DNA of 64,000 bases from Methylococcus geothermalis (GTDB taxonomy: Bacteria > Pseudomonadota > Gammaproteobacteria > Methylococcales > Methylococcaceae). Position 1 is the first letter of the stretch, and the number at the start of each line of letters is the position of its first letter. The notes under the pieces were generated by a model, which did no database searches, was not told the DNA's origin, and was given only the letters and a program-made list of their open reading frames with translations. The translations under genes and the position numbers were made by a program. The stretch covers positions 310,001 through 374,000 of the forward strand of contig NZ_CP046565.1 in the NCBI RefSeq assembly GCF_012769535.1, written 5' to 3'. Below are positions 38,268 through 47,723 of the stretch, piece after piece.

Positions 38268-39299
38268 TTAGTTGTAGTCGAAGGTCTTGTTCGGCAAGCC
38301 GGGCAGCTGCGGCATCTGCTGCTTGGGGAATTCACCGGTCAGCGCGTTCAGGAAGGCGACCACGTCGGCAATCTGCTGCTCGCTCAAGTCCTTGTTGAGC
38401 TGCAACTTGGCCATCACCCGTACCGCCTCGTCCAGCGTCTTGACCTTGCCGTTGTGGAAATATGGCGCGGTCAGGGCGACGTTGCGCAGGGTCGGCACCT
38501 TGAACAAATGTTCATCCTCGGCCTTCTTGGTGACTTCGGCGCGACCCTTGTCCTGGGAGAATCCGTATTTCGCCTCGAACATGCCGTTCTCGAAGGTCGG
38601 GAACTTCATGAAGAACGGCGTTCCTTCCGGCAGGGTGGGACCGTTGAACGCCGGCCCGCTATGGCAGTTCGAGCAGCCCGTCTCGGCGAAGGTGTTCATG
38701 CCCCGCACCTGCTGCTCGGTCAGGGCGGTCTGGTCGCCGCTGACGTATTTGTCATAGGCGCTGTTCGGCGTGATCAGGGTGCGCTCGTAGGCGGCGATGG
38801 CCTTGGCGGCATTGTCCGCCGTCACTGCGTCTCCGCCACCGAAGGCGGCGGCGAAGGCTTCCGGATAGCCCGGAATGGCCTTGAGCCGGGCCACGACGTC
38901 GTCCCAGCTCTTCATGCCCATCTCGATGGGGTTGGTCACGGGTCCCTTGGCCTGGGCTTCCAGGCTGGGCGCTCGGCCGTCCCAGAACTGCACGGAGTTG
39001 AAGGCGGAATTCCAGACCGTCGGCGCGCTGCGGCCGCCGACCTGGCCATGGACGCCGACCGAGCCGCCGCGGTTGTCTTCGCCGCCCAGCATCACGTTAT
39101 GGCAGGAGTTGCACGAGACCGTGCCGGTGGAGGACAGACGCGGGTCCAGGTAAAGCATCTTGCCCAGTTCCACCTTGGCCGGGGTGCTCGGATTGGCCGC
39201 GGGCTCGGGGGCCTTTGCGGGCAGCGCCTGCCAGTCGGCAACCGCCGCCGACGCTCCGGCCAGGGCCAGGGCGCAGGTCAGCAAACGGAGAGTGAACAT
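38268..39299 (-). CDS. Di-haem cytochrome c peroxidase (MauG/CcpA family)
   Basis: A 343-residue exported protein with a signal peptide (ALALAGASAAVA) and two haem c motifs, CNSCH (63-67) and CSNCH (209-213). GRSAPTVWNSAFNSVQFWDGRAPSLEAQA and FKVPTLRNVALTAPYFHNGKVKTLDEAV are the standard bacterial di-haem peroxidase signatures. It reduces hydrogen peroxide with electrons from periplasmic cytochromes; in Methylococcus such enzymes have been reported at the cell surface. MauG-like oxidative modification is an alternative for some members. Confidence 0.93.
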   Translation of the reverse strand: MFTLRLLTCALALAGASAAVADWQALPAKAPEPAANPSTPAKVELGKMLYLDPRLSSTGTVSCNSCHNVMLGGEDNRGGSVGVHGQVGGRSAPTVWNSAFNSVQFWDGRAPSLEAQAKGPVTNPIEMGMKSWDDVVARLKAIPGYPEAFAAAFGGGDAVTADNAAKAIAAYERTLITPNSAYDKYVSGDQTALTEQQVRGMNTFAETGCSNCHSGPAFNGPTLPEGTPFFMKFPTFENGMFEAKYGFSQDKGRAEVTKKAEDEHLFKVPTLRNVALTAPYFHNGKVKTLDEAVRVMAKLQLNKDLSEQQIADVVAFLNALTGEFPKQQMPQLPGLPNKTFDYN

Positions 39300-39406
39300 G
39301 GTGACTTCCTCCTCGGTGTGGTGTTGTTTTCGAACGGCGGCATCGCCGGGTCCAGCACGTTCTTATAGGGAATTACGCGCCAGTTTGCAACCGCCCCACA
39401 GCCGAG

Positions 39407-39658
39407 TCAGTGCCGGGTCGGCGCCTGTCCCGCCCGCACGACCAGATCCTTTGGTATCGCGACCAGATCGAACGAGTCCAGATAGCGCGCCACCAGTTCC
39501 TCGCTGACGTTGATCTCGATATGTGGCGGCGGTACGGGCTCGCTCAGCCGCTGCATTTTCTTCTCCAGCCGCTGCGCAGACACGTTCAGGCTCACCACGA
39601 CGCCCAGGCCGAAGCCGACCGCCAGAAACAGCAGATACATCGTGATTTCGATCGTCAT
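39407..39658 (-). CDS. Small single-helix membrane protein of unknown function
   Basis: An 83-residue protein: MTIEITMYLLFLAVGFGLGVVVSLNVSAQRLEKKMQRLSEPVPPP, i.e. one transmembrane helix with a basic coiled segment, then HIEINVSEELVARYLDSFDLVAIPKDLVV. ATG at 39658 has GAGGAG upstream, which supports expression. I recognise no family. It lies between the peroxidase (downstream) and the divergent amino-acid permease. Confidence 0.65.
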   Translation of the reverse strand: MTIEITMYLLFLAVGFGLGVVVSLNVSAQRLEKKMQRLSEPVPPPHIEINVSEELVARYLDSFDLVAIPKDLVVRAGQAPTRH

Positions 39659-39828
39659 TGAAATTCTCCTCGCCCGGAATCGCGGGCGCCTCATGGGTTG
39701 GACATGGGACCCGAGCGGAGAATTTCAACGTTTTGCAATCGTTCCGGGCGTAAACCGCAAGCGCGGTTCGGCGGATGCAGCGGTTCAGGCATAATCGTCC
39801 CAACCACCCAAGAATACGGAGAGGCGAC

Positions 39829-41238
39829 ATGCAAATCTTTCGAACCAAGGCGGTTTCCACGGACGACTGCACCGGCAGCGGCCTCAAGCGCTGCCTGGGG
39901 GCGCTCGACCTGACCCTGCTCGGGATCGGCGCCATCATCGGCACCGGCATCTTCGTCCTGACCGGCATCGCCGCCGCGACCCAAGCCGGCCCCGCCGTGG
40001 TTCTGTCCTTCGTCTTCGCCGGCATCGCGTGCGCCTTCGCTGCCCTGGCATACGCCGAGCTGGCGGCCTGCGTGGGCGGCTGCGGCAGCGCCTACGGCTA
40101 CAGCTACGCGGCTTTCGGCGAACTGATCGCCTGGATCATCGGCTGGGATCTGATCCTGGAGTATGCCATCTCGGTGGCTGCGGTCGCCAACGGCTGGTCG
40201 GGCTATTTCGCCAACGCTCTGACCGCGGTCGGTCTGGAATTGCCGGACTATCTGACCAAGGCACCGGAAAAGGGGGGGATCGTCAACTTGCCGGCCTCCG
40301 CGATCATCTTCCTGCTGATGGCCCTGCTCATCGTCGGCGTGAAGGAGAGCGCCCGCCTCAACACCGTCATGGTTTCGATCAAGGTGCTGACCATCGCGGT
40401 GTTCGTCGCCGTCGCCAGCAGCCATGTCGATCCCGCCCATTGGGACCCGTTCATGCCTTTCGGCTGGTTCGGCCACGATGTCGACGGCAAGCCGATCGGC
40501 GTGATGGCCGGGGCTTCGATCGTGTTCTTTGCCTACGTGGGATTCGATGCGGTCTCCACCGCCGCGGAGGAAGCGCGCAATCCGATGCGCGACGTGCCGA
40601 TCGGCATCATCGGCTCGCTGGTGTTCTGCACCCTGATCTACATCCTGGTGGCGGGGCTTCTGACCGCCGTCGTACCCTATACCGAGCTCAACGTTTCCTC
40701 GCCGGTCGCCCATGCGCTGCAGCTGCTCGGCATCCGCTGGGCTTCCGGGCTGGTCGCCACCGGGGTGATCGCGGGATTGACCACGGTCATGCTGGTGCTC
40801 TATTACGCCCTGACCCGCATCATCTTCGCCATGTCCCGCGACGGGCTGATGTCGCCCTGGTTTTCCGCGGTCAACCGCCGCACCCAGACGCCGGTGCGGG
40901 TCATCGTTCTGTGCGGGGTCTTCATTTCGGCGGTGGCCGGCTTCGTCCCCTTGGGCGAACTGGCCGAACTGGTCAACATCGGCACCCTGTTCGCCTTCGT
41001 CCTGGTCTGCCTTGGGGTCATCGTGCTCCGCATCACCCGACCGGAGCTGGATCGGCCGTTCAAGACGCCGGTCGTGCCCTGGTTTCCGATCCTGGGCGCC
41101 TTGTCCTGCGGCGCCCTCATGGCCTTTCTGCCGACCTTGACCTGGCTGCGTTTCGTGATCTGGCTGGTGGTGGGCATCGTGATCTATTTCGCCTATTCCT
41201 ACCGTCATAGCAAGTTGGCGGAACAGCCGGCGGATTAA
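39829..41238 (+). CDS. APC-family amino-acid permease
   Basis: A 469-residue transporter with about 12 hydrophobic segments and the APC/CAT signatures LTLLGIGAIIGTGIFVLTGIAA, AELAACVGGCGSAYGYSYAAFGELIAWIIGWDLILEYAISVAAVANGWS and FFAYVGFDAVSTAAEEARNPMRDVPIGI. It probably imports cationic or neutral amino acids by proton or Na symport in the inner membrane; the substrate is not evident. ATG at 39829 with GAGAGG upstream. Its last bases overlap the convergent gloB by 4 nt. Confidence 0.9.
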   Translation: MQIFRTKAVSTDDCTGSGLKRCLGALDLTLLGIGAIIGTGIFVLTGIAAATQAGPAVVLSFVFAGIACAFAALAYAELAACVGGCGSAYGYSYAAFGELIAWIIGWDLILEYAISVAAVANGWSGYFANALTAVGLELPDYLTKAPEKGGIVNLPASAIIFLLMALLIVGVKESARLNTVMVSIKVLTIAVFVAVASSHVDPAHWDPFMPFGWFGHDVDGKPIGVMAGASIVFFAYVGFDAVSTAAEEARNPMRDVPIGIIGSLVFCTLIYILVAGLLTAVVPYTELNVSSPVAHALQLLGIRWASGLVATGVIAGLTTVMLVLYYALTRIIFAMSRDGLMSPWFSAVNRRTQTPVRVIVLCGVFISAVAGFVPLGELAELVNIGTLFAFVLVCLGVIVLRITRPELDRPFKTPVVPWFPILGALSCGALMAFLPTLTWLRFVIWLVVGIVIYFAYSYRHSKLAEQPAD

Positions 41239-42005
41239 CCCCGGAAAACGTCCTTCCTGCGCCGGATTTCCGCAAACACCTCGACATCCGGCGCTTGCAC
41301 GAGCCCCAGCCGCTGCCTGATTTCCGGACTTTCCGGCCGCAGGAAGGGGTTCGTCGCCAACTCGTCACCCAGGCTCGAAGGCACCGTGGCCAGACCGTCA
41401 CGCCGCAGCGCCTCGACCCGGCTCATGCGTTCCCGCAAAGCCGCATTGCCGGGCTCCATCGTGGCGGCGAAGCGGGCATTGGCCTGGGTGTATTCGTGGG
41501 CGCAGAAAACCCTCGATTCCGGCGGCAGCGCGCGCAGCCGCTCCAGGGAGCGCCACATCTGCTCTGCGCTGCCCTCGAACAGTCGGCCGCAGCCCAACGC
41601 GAACAGCGTGTCCCCACAGAACAGCGCGGCATCGTCCTCGAACCAGAAGGCGATGTGGCCGGCGGTATGCCCAGGGACCTCCAGCATCCGGGCTGATGCG
41701 GAACCGATCCGGAATTCCTCGCCATCTTTCAAGACGACGTCGATTCCCGGGATGCGATGGCGATCCCCGGCCGCGCCGACGATGACGCAGCCGGTCGCCG
41801 CCTTGAGCTCGAGGTTGCCGCCGACATGGTCGCCGTGGTGATGGGTGTTGAGTACGTGGCTGAGCCGCCAGCCCCTGGCATCGAGCGCCTCCAGCACCGG
41901 CCCGGCGACGGCCGGATCCACCGCCGCGGTGGCGCCGCTGCCGGGCTCGTGGAGAAGATAGACATAGTTGTCTTCGAGCACAGGGATCTGAAGGATTTCG
42001 AGCAT
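41235..42005 (-). CDS. gloB: Hydroxyacylglutathione hydrolase (glyoxalase II)
   Basis: A 256-residue metallo-beta-lactamase fold with the dimetal motif THHHGDH (His55, His57, Asp59, His60), a third histidine in VPGHTAGHIAFW and FCGDTLFALGCGRLFEG, and the C-terminal HEYTQANARFA and LPPESRVFCAHEY segments typical of GloB. It hydrolyses S-lactoylglutathione in methylglyoxal detoxification. Its ATG shares one base with the stop of the MutS-like gene (TGATG), so the two are translationally coupled. Confidence 0.95.
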   Translation of the reverse strand: MLEILQIPVLEDNYVYLLHEPGSGATAAVDPAVAGPVLEALDARGWRLSHVLNTHHHGDHVGGNLELKAATGCVIVGAAGDRHRIPGIDVVLKDGEEFRIGSASARMLEVPGHTAGHIAFWFEDDAALFCGDTLFALGCGRLFEGSAEQMWRSLERLRALPPESRVFCAHEYTQANARFAATMEPGNAALRERMSRVEALRRDGLATVPSSLGDELATNPFLRPESPEIRQRLGLVQAPDVEVFAEIRRRKDVFRG

Positions 42006-43615
42006 CAGGGCTTGCCTTTCAGGTATCTGGCGATGTCTTCCTTGGAAAAACCGATCTTCTTGGCGATGCGGTCGGCATGGCTGACCCGCGACACCCCTTC
42101 GACCAGACGGTAAGTCGGCTGTTCATTGCGGAATTCCACCTGCCGCGCCTGCCCGACCTGCCTCCCTTGGTAGACATCGACCAGTTCGTGGTTGTGGGTG
42201 ATGAGAACCGTGGTATTGCCCTTCTCCCGGAACCCGTCGAGGATCGCGATGGAGATGTCCATCTTTTCCTCGTTGGTCGTCCCCTCCGACAATTCGTCCA
42301 TGATGACCAGGCTGCGCGGCGTCGAGGCCAGGAAGATGTCCTTGGTCCGTTTGAGTTCGGTGCCGAAGCGGCCTTCGCCGTCGGCCAGATGACTGATCTC
42401 GGGCACCTGATAGAACACCCGGTCGGCGACGGTCAGTTCGGCCCGCTCCGCCGGCACGTAGCAGCCGGCCTGGGCCAGGATCTGGACCTGCGCCAGCGTC
42501 TTGCAGAACGCGGTCTTGCCGCCGCTGTTGGGACCGGTGATGAAAGTCAGCCGGTGCTCCGTCAGATCGATGTCGTTGGGCACATAGAGCGGATTGTTCT
42601 TGGCCAGCACCGGATTACGCACCGCGCGCAGAGACATCCGGTGCCGCTCCCCGTCCAGGATGCTCGGCAGCGTCATGAAATGCCCGAAGGCCTCGCGGAA
42701 GCGGATGAAGCTCATCAGTTCGTCGAGCTGGCCCAGCCTATCCAGCGTGGCTTGCACCTCCTCGGCGCGGCGGAAAACATCGCGCAGAGGATAGATGATG
42801 CCGTCGCGGTCCATGCCGCCGACTATCGGCACATAGACGAAGCCGATCGGCAGCAGGAACAGCCAGAACACCGGCGCGATGGAGGCGGCGATGTCCAGGG
42901 CGAAAGGCAGGAACTCCAGCGCCGCCAGGATCAGCAAGACCGTGACGGTCAGCCCCACGGGCTTGAACAAGGACGGCCGGAACCGGATGCCCGGCGTGAG
43001 CCAGCCTTTCTCGGCGCGGGTGCAGACCCGCTTCTCGGTCCGGTACACCGGCCCCTTCATCAGGGCATAGGCCCGTGACCGGGCGAAATCCCGGATTTCC
43101 TGCACCAGGGTCTTGAGATAGGCGCTGTCCGGTTCGGGCAAACGGTTGGCGCGCTCGACCAGGTCGAGCATGAAGCGCGTGCCTTTGATATAGGTGGCAT
43201 AGCCGTAGCCGTCGATTTCCAGGGGATGCGCCGGTGAACTGATCAGCCCCAGAAACTGGGCGTAGAGGAGATGGTAGAACTCCCCTTCCAGCTTGGCGGC
43301 TTCGGCCAACAGGACTTCGAGTCCCGCCCGCAGCTCTCCGTTCCGCTCCAGCTCCCGCACCGCCTCCTGCTTGGCACGGATCAACCCGGCATCGACCGGC
43401 GGTTGCGCGAGGGAGCGGTACAGGACGGCTCGCCCGATGGCCGTGGTGGCATGGTCGGCGGCCTCGAACAGCTTATCGACCTCGATGACCCGGAAAGCCT
43501 GCTCGTCCAGCACCGCCTCGCCGGTCCGCCCCGGCGCGACCGAAGGGATCGTGGGCGGTTCCTTGCTGTCGGACCTTAAAATCGTCGGGTAACCCCGGAC
43601 ATCGATGGATTCCAT
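42005..43615 (-). CDS. Membrane-anchored MutS-like ATPase
   Basis: A 536-residue protein with the MutS core and ATPase end: Walker A GPNSGGKT (361-368), Walker B SLVIMDELSEGTTNEEK (435-451) and TVLITHNHELVD. No mismatch-recognition N terminus is present. Two adjacent hydrophobic segments at about 220-245 and 247-266 (TVTVLLILAALEFLPFALDIAAS, PVFWLFLLPIGFVYVPIVGG) break the lever region, predicting membrane anchoring, unusual for MutS. The ATG at 43615 has GAGGG upstream; a TTG at 43633 is less likely. Function unknown; it is coupled to gloB. Confidence 0.82.
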   Translation of the reverse strand: MESIDVRGYPTILRSDSKEPPTIPSVAPGRTGEAVLDEQAFRVIEVDKLFEAADHATTAIGRAVLYRSLAQPPVDAGLIRAKQEAVRELERNGELRAGLEVLLAEAAKLEGEFYHLLYAQFLGLISSPAHPLEIDGYGYATYIKGTRFMLDLVERANRLPEPDSAYLKTLVQEIRDFARSRAYALMKGPVYRTEKRVCTRAEKGWLTPGIRFRPSLFKPVGLTVTVLLILAALEFLPFALDIAASIAPVFWLFLLPIGFVYVPIVGGMDRDGIIYPLRDVFRRAEEVQATLDRLGQLDELMSFIRFREAFGHFMTLPSILDGERHRMSLRAVRNPVLAKNNPLYVPNDIDLTEHRLTFITGPNSGGKTAFCKTLAQVQILAQAGCYVPAERAELTVADRVFYQVPEISHLADGEGRFGTELKRTKDIFLASTPRSLVIMDELSEGTTNEEKMDISIAILDGFREKGNTTVLITHNHELVDVYQGRQVGQARQVEFRNEQPTYRLVEGVSRVSHADRIAKKIGFSKEDIARYLKGKP

Positions 43616-43761
43616 TAAAGCGCCCTCGTTCAACTCATGAAATACGATTTTGTACCGGTTGGGCGACGGAAAGCAAAACGCGGCGACCTGGCTGTCATCG
43701 ATTCAAGCATCGATGGGGTATGCTTCATCGGCTGGGTCACCGGGGGATGAGAGGCGATTCG

Positions 43762-43974
43762 ATGCGAACGCCATCGAACATCGACGATCGCTTGTTGGCC
43801 GAAGCCCGGCGTATGACCGGTCCGGTGGAAAAATCGGTCTTGGTCCGGGAGGGGCTCAAAGTCCTGGCCGAACGGGAAAGCGCACGGCGCCTCGCGCTGC
43901 TGGCTGGCGGCGAGCCCCTATTGCAGCCCCCCGCCAAACGGAACCGGCGTGATCCTGGCAAGCGACGATCATGA
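43762..43974 (+). CDS. VapB-type antitoxin without a neighbouring toxin
   Basis: A 70-residue protein: MRTPSNIDDRLLAEARRMTGPVEKSVLVREGLKVLAERESARRLALLAGGEP, the DUF2191/VapB ribbon-helix-helix pattern. ATG at 43762 has AGAGGC upstream. Such genes normally overlap a VapC PIN-domain toxin; the frame starting at ATG 43971 (overlapping its stop) does not encode a PIN domain but a proline-rich open frame antisense to nothing known. It therefore looks like an orphan antitoxin, possibly a relic of a lost pair. Confidence 0.75.
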   Translation: MRTPSNIDDRLLAEARRMTGPVEKSVLVREGLKVLAERESARRLALLAGGEPLLQPPAKRNRRDPGKRRS

Positions 43975-44157
43975 CCCGAGCGTTTTCTCCACGGGGGGTC
44001 ATTGGAAATCCTTTTGCCCCGTCGCACGGGCGATCCGCTCCTCGAATCAAGGTTCCTGCCCCGCCGATTCCGAACTTGAGGCAACCCCCGCCTGCGCATA
44101 CCATGAGCCGCCCGTATCCGGGCGCCGGACGATCCGGCGAACCCTCGAAGAACCCCT

Positions 44158-46068
44158 ATGCAAAAAGCCTTGTTCAATCTCGTCCTGCGCGGCCTGGAAA
44201 AGCAGGTGCCGGCGACCGGCCTCGGCCTGTTCCGGCTGGCGTTCGGCCTGGTCGCGTTCCAGGAAATCTGCTTCCTGTATTACTTCCGCCAGCTGATCTT
44301 CGATCCGGTGCCCTACCTGGACATCGCATCGCCCTCGGTCCATCTGTTCCTGGTGCTGTGGGCGATCGCCGCGCTGTGCCTGGCGCTGGGCTTCTACACC
44401 CGGCTCGCCGCCATCGCCAACTACCTGCTCTGGCTGGCCTTCACGGTGTTCACGCCGATGTGGAAGGACTTCGACGGCGGCTTCGACCAGCTCATGCTGG
44501 GATCGAGCCTCCTCTTGATCTTCCTGCCGTCGGAACGCGCCTGGTCGCTGGACCGGCTGCGCCTGGCCTGGCGCCATTCGACGGTGGATCGGCGCTACGC
44601 CCTGCCGCAGACGGTGCCGGTGCTGTGTTATTTCCTGCCGCTGGCGGTATCCCTCGGCTTCATCTACCTGGATTCGGTGATCCACAAGCTGTTCGCCGAG
44701 TTCTGGCGCAACGGCCTGGGGCCGTGGCTGCCCTCCTCGCTGCCTTATTACATGTCGCCGCTGGACATGAGCTGGCTGCTGGAGATCGAACCGCTGCAGC
44801 GGGCGATCGGCTACACGATCATCGCGTTCCAGTTCGCCTTCCCGTTCCTGCTGTATTTCCGCCGCTTCCGCGTGCCCCTGATGCTGGTCGGCATGTCGCT
44901 GCACGCGGGTATCATCGTGTCGCTGAACATCTACCCGTTCGGTTTCGGCATGCTGGTGCATTATGTCCTGATGGTGCCGTTCCGCTGGTGGCGGACCCTC
45001 GGGCGAACCCTGCGCCCGGCGGAACCGGCGTTACAGGTGTTCTACGACGAACGCTGCCCGCTGTGCCTCAAGACCGTCCTCGCCGTCGAGCATTTCGACG
45101 TGTTCCGCGCCGTGGCTTTCCGCGGACTGCAGACCCATGCCGCGACCGCGCCGGCCCTCGAGGGCATTCCCGAACAGGACTTGCTGGGTGATCTCTATGC
45201 CGTCGACCGCAAGGGACGGCGGTATTCGGGGGTGGCGACCTACGCCCGCATCCTGATCGCCATGCGCTATCCGGCGCTGCTGGGACTGGCGATGTTGCTG
45301 CCGGGCCTCGATGCGATCGCCAACCGGGTCTACCGGCGCATCGCCGACAACCGCGTCCGGCTGGGCTGCGACGAGTCCTGCGCACCGGTGCCAAGCCGGA
45401 CGGAGCCCGACCTGGCCCGGCGACTCGCCCTGTGGGTCGGCGGCAGCCTGCGCCAGCGGGCCCACCGCATCAGCCGGATGCTGGTCGTCGTGCTGATCCT
45501 GCAGATCAACTGCACCCTGCACTACGCCATCCTCTACCGGCTGGGGGTGGACACCAAGGCCAATGAAGCCGGACAAGTGTTGACGATGCTCAGCAACGCG
45601 CTGATTTCGGTCTCGCACACGTTCCTGGGCATCACCCCGCATCCGCTCTACCTGCACGACCATTTCCAGGGTTACGAGCACCTATTGGGGATCACCTATC
45701 TCGATACCGACGGCAAGGAACACTGGCTGCCATTCGTCGACGAGGAGGGCCGCATCGTTTCGCCGAACTGGGGACGGGTGCATTCCATGTGGGCCAACGT
45801 CGCCGTGACCAGGCACATGGATCAGCGCCGGCTCGACAAATTCGTGCGCAAGGTGACCGCATTCTGGGGCACCCGGCTCGGACTGGACTTGAACCGGGCC
45901 ACGTTCATCCTGAAGCTCAAGGCCGTCAAGGCGCCGATGGACTGGGAGCCGGGCCTGCGCCGCTACAACCTCAGCCAACCTTGGCAGGACGTCGGCCGGG
46001 CGGTGTGGCGCAAGGGCGAGATGCGGCTGGAACTGGACCGGGATCTCGAGGCACTGAGCGCCGACTGA
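44158..46068 (+). CDS. HTTM-DCC1 fusion: vitamin K-carboxylase-like membrane domain plus thiol oxidoreductase domain
   Basis: A 636-residue protein. Residues 1-285 form an HTTM domain with about seven hydrophobic segments (GLFRLAFGLVAFQEICFLYYF; LVLWAIAALCLALGFYTR; FIYLDSVIHKLFAEFWRNG; FPFLLYFRR; GMLVHYVLMVPF) resembling vitamin K-dependent gamma-carboxylase. A DCC1-type domain follows (VFYDERCPLCLKTV, D297-x2-C300-x2-C303). A C-terminal part has a further hydrophobic segment and a conserved TPHPLYLHDHFQGYEHLLGI stretch. A membrane redox or carboxylase-like enzyme is inferred; substrate unknown. It follows the orphan VapB gene and is convergent with rmuC. Confidence 0.82.
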   Translation: MQKALFNLVLRGLEKQVPATGLGLFRLAFGLVAFQEICFLYYFRQLIFDPVPYLDIASPSVHLFLVLWAIAALCLALGFYTRLAAIANYLLWLAFTVFTPMWKDFDGGFDQLMLGSSLLLIFLPSERAWSLDRLRLAWRHSTVDRRYALPQTVPVLCYFLPLAVSLGFIYLDSVIHKLFAEFWRNGLGPWLPSSLPYYMSPLDMSWLLEIEPLQRAIGYTIIAFQFAFPFLLYFRRFRVPLMLVGMSLHAGIIVSLNIYPFGFGMLVHYVLMVPFRWWRTLGRTLRPAEPALQVFYDERCPLCLKTVLAVEHFDVFRAVAFRGLQTHAATAPALEGIPEQDLLGDLYAVDRKGRRYSGVATYARILIAMRYPALLGLAMLLPGLDAIANRVYRRIADNRVRLGCDESCAPVPSRTEPDLARRLALWVGGSLRQRAHRISRMLVVVLILQINCTLHYAILYRLGVDTKANEAGQVLTMLSNALISVSHTFLGITPHPLYLHDHFQGYEHLLGITYLDTDGKEHWLPFVDEEGRIVSPNWGRVHSMWANVAVTRHMDQRRLDKFVRKVTAFWGTRLGLDLNRATFILKLKAVKAPMDWEPGLRRYNLSQPWQDVGRAVWRKGEMRLELDRDLEALSAD

Positions 46069-46072
46069 GCGC

Positions 46073-47503
46073 TCAGTCCGCCGCGGCCTCATCCGCCTCG
46101 CCGGCCTGAGGCAGCAGCCATCCCGCCTCCTGCGCCGGGATGGCCTCGACGTCCTTGAGCTTGCGGCTCAGCACGCGGGTGCGCGTTTCCGCCTTGTCGA
46201 TGGAGCTGGTCGCCTCCTCAAGCTTCTTGCGGGTATAGGCCAGGGCATCGCCGAACTTGCCGAATTCGGTCTTGACCGCCCCCAGGATGGTCCAGACCTC
46301 GGAGGAGCGCTTCTCGATCGCCAGGGTCCGGAACCCCATCTGCAGACTGTTCAGCATGGCGGCCAGGGTGGTCGGGCCGGCCAGCGTCACCCGGTAGTCG
46401 CGCTGCAGGGTTTCGGCCAGCCCCGGCCGGCGCAGCGCCTCGGCGTACAGACCCTCGATCGGCAGGTAGAGGATGGCGAAGTCGGTGGTGTGGGGCGGCT
46501 CCACATATTTGTCGCGGATGGTGCGGGCTTCATTCTTCAGGCGCTGTTCCAGGGCCTTGCCGTTCGCCTCGATGCCGGCGTGATCCACGCTGTCCTGCGC
46601 ATCCAGCAGCTTCTGGTAATCCTCGACCGGGAACTTGGCGTCGATCGGCAGCCACACCGGCGCATCGGTCGAATCGCGCCCCGGCAGCCGGATCGCGAAC
46701 TCCACCCGTTCCGCGCCGCTCGGCCGGGTCGCCACATTCTTGCCATACTGTTCGGGCGTCAGGATCTGCTCCAGCAAGGCGTCGAGCTGCACCTCGCCCC
46801 AGGTGCCGCGGGTCTTGACGTTGGTGAGCACCCGCTTCAGATCGCCCACACCGGAAGCGAGGGTCTGCATCTCCCCCAGCCCCTTGTGTACCTGTTCCAG
46901 GCGCTCGCTGACCAGCTTGAACGATTCGCCCAGGCGCTGCTCCAGCGTATTGTGGAGCTTCTCGTCGACGGTCTGGCGCATCTGCTCCAGCTTCTGGCCG
47001 TTGTCGTTCTGCAGCGCCTGTAACCGCTCCTCGATGGTGAGACGCAAGCGTTCGATACTCTTTTCATTCGCCCCGGCGAGGGCTTCGAGCTGGTTTTTCA
47101 GCAGCAGTCCGACGCTGTCGAGCTGTTCCTTCTGCAGCTCGCCAAAACGCTTCAACCCCAGCCCCATTTCCTCCCGACCCTCCCGTGCGTCGGCCTGAAC
47201 CCGCAGCAGCTTTTCGTCCATCAGCAGCCGCATCCGCTCGGCCTGTTCCTGTTGCGCCGTCTGGAACCGGCCGATCGCGCCACCCAGTTCCTCCCGGTTG
47301 TCGCGGGAAGCGCGGCCGATCTCGGCTCTAAGCTGGCTCAGCTCCTCGCGCAGCATCCGCTCCACGTGTTCGCGCTCCGATGCGATGGACGCCAGCCGCC
47401 GCCCTTGGCGGAAACAGAGAAGCAAACACAGCCACAGCGGCAAAACGATACCGACGAGGACTGCAACAATGACGAATGGACCAAAGTCTTCGATCAAGGA
47501 CAT
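46073..47503 (-). CDS. rmuC: DNA recombination protein RmuC
   Basis: A 476-residue protein with an N-terminal membrane helix (FVIVAVLVGIVLPLWLCLLLCF), a long coiled coil (40-220) and the RmuC nuclease-like domain: LKRVLTNVKTRGTWGEVQLDALLEQIL, LPIDAKFPVEDYQKLLDAQDS and LPIEGLYAEALRRPGL. RmuC limits inversions at short inverted repeats in E. coli. The ATG at 47503 gives the expected length. It overlaps nothing and is convergent with the HTTM fusion gene, 4 bp away. Confidence 0.93.
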   Translation of the reverse strand: MSLIEDFGPFVIVAVLVGIVLPLWLCLLLCFRQGRRLASIASEREHVERMLREELSQLRAEIGRASRDNREELGGAIGRFQTAQQEQAERMRLLMDEKLLRVQADAREGREEMGLGLKRFGELQKEQLDSVGLLLKNQLEALAGANEKSIERLRLTIEERLQALQNDNGQKLEQMRQTVDEKLHNTLEQRLGESFKLVSERLEQVHKGLGEMQTLASGVGDLKRVLTNVKTRGTWGEVQLDALLEQILTPEQYGKNVATRPSGAERVEFAIRLPGRDSTDAPVWLPIDAKFPVEDYQKLLDAQDSVDHAGIEANGKALEQRLKNEARTIRDKYVEPPHTTDFAILYLPIEGLYAEALRRPGLAETLQRDYRVTLAGPTTLAAMLNSLQMGFRTLAIEKRSSEVWTILGAVKTEFGKFGDALAYTRKKLEEATSSIDKAETRTRVLSRKLKDVEAIPAQEAGWLLPQAGEADEAAAD

Positions 47504-47723
47504 TATCTTTTTTTAATATAAAAATAGTCTAATCTTCAAAGCGAGGGTACGTGCTCCCCCGCCAGGCCGTTTCCAAGCGCGGGGACGCTCGACCCCATGA
47601 GGAATTCCGAATCAATCTTGACCGGAATCAATGCCGGAAAACCAGGTTTCGGGACATTCTTGTAACGTTATCGACAACAAAACAGCGGGCACCGCCCGAC
47701 GGGGTACACAAGGGGACCACACA

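Noticed and set aside
43971..44157. VapC toxin expected after the VapB-like antitoxin
   Set aside because: The frame starting at the overlapping ATG lacks the PIN-domain start and acidic residues, and the HTTM gene begins at 44158.
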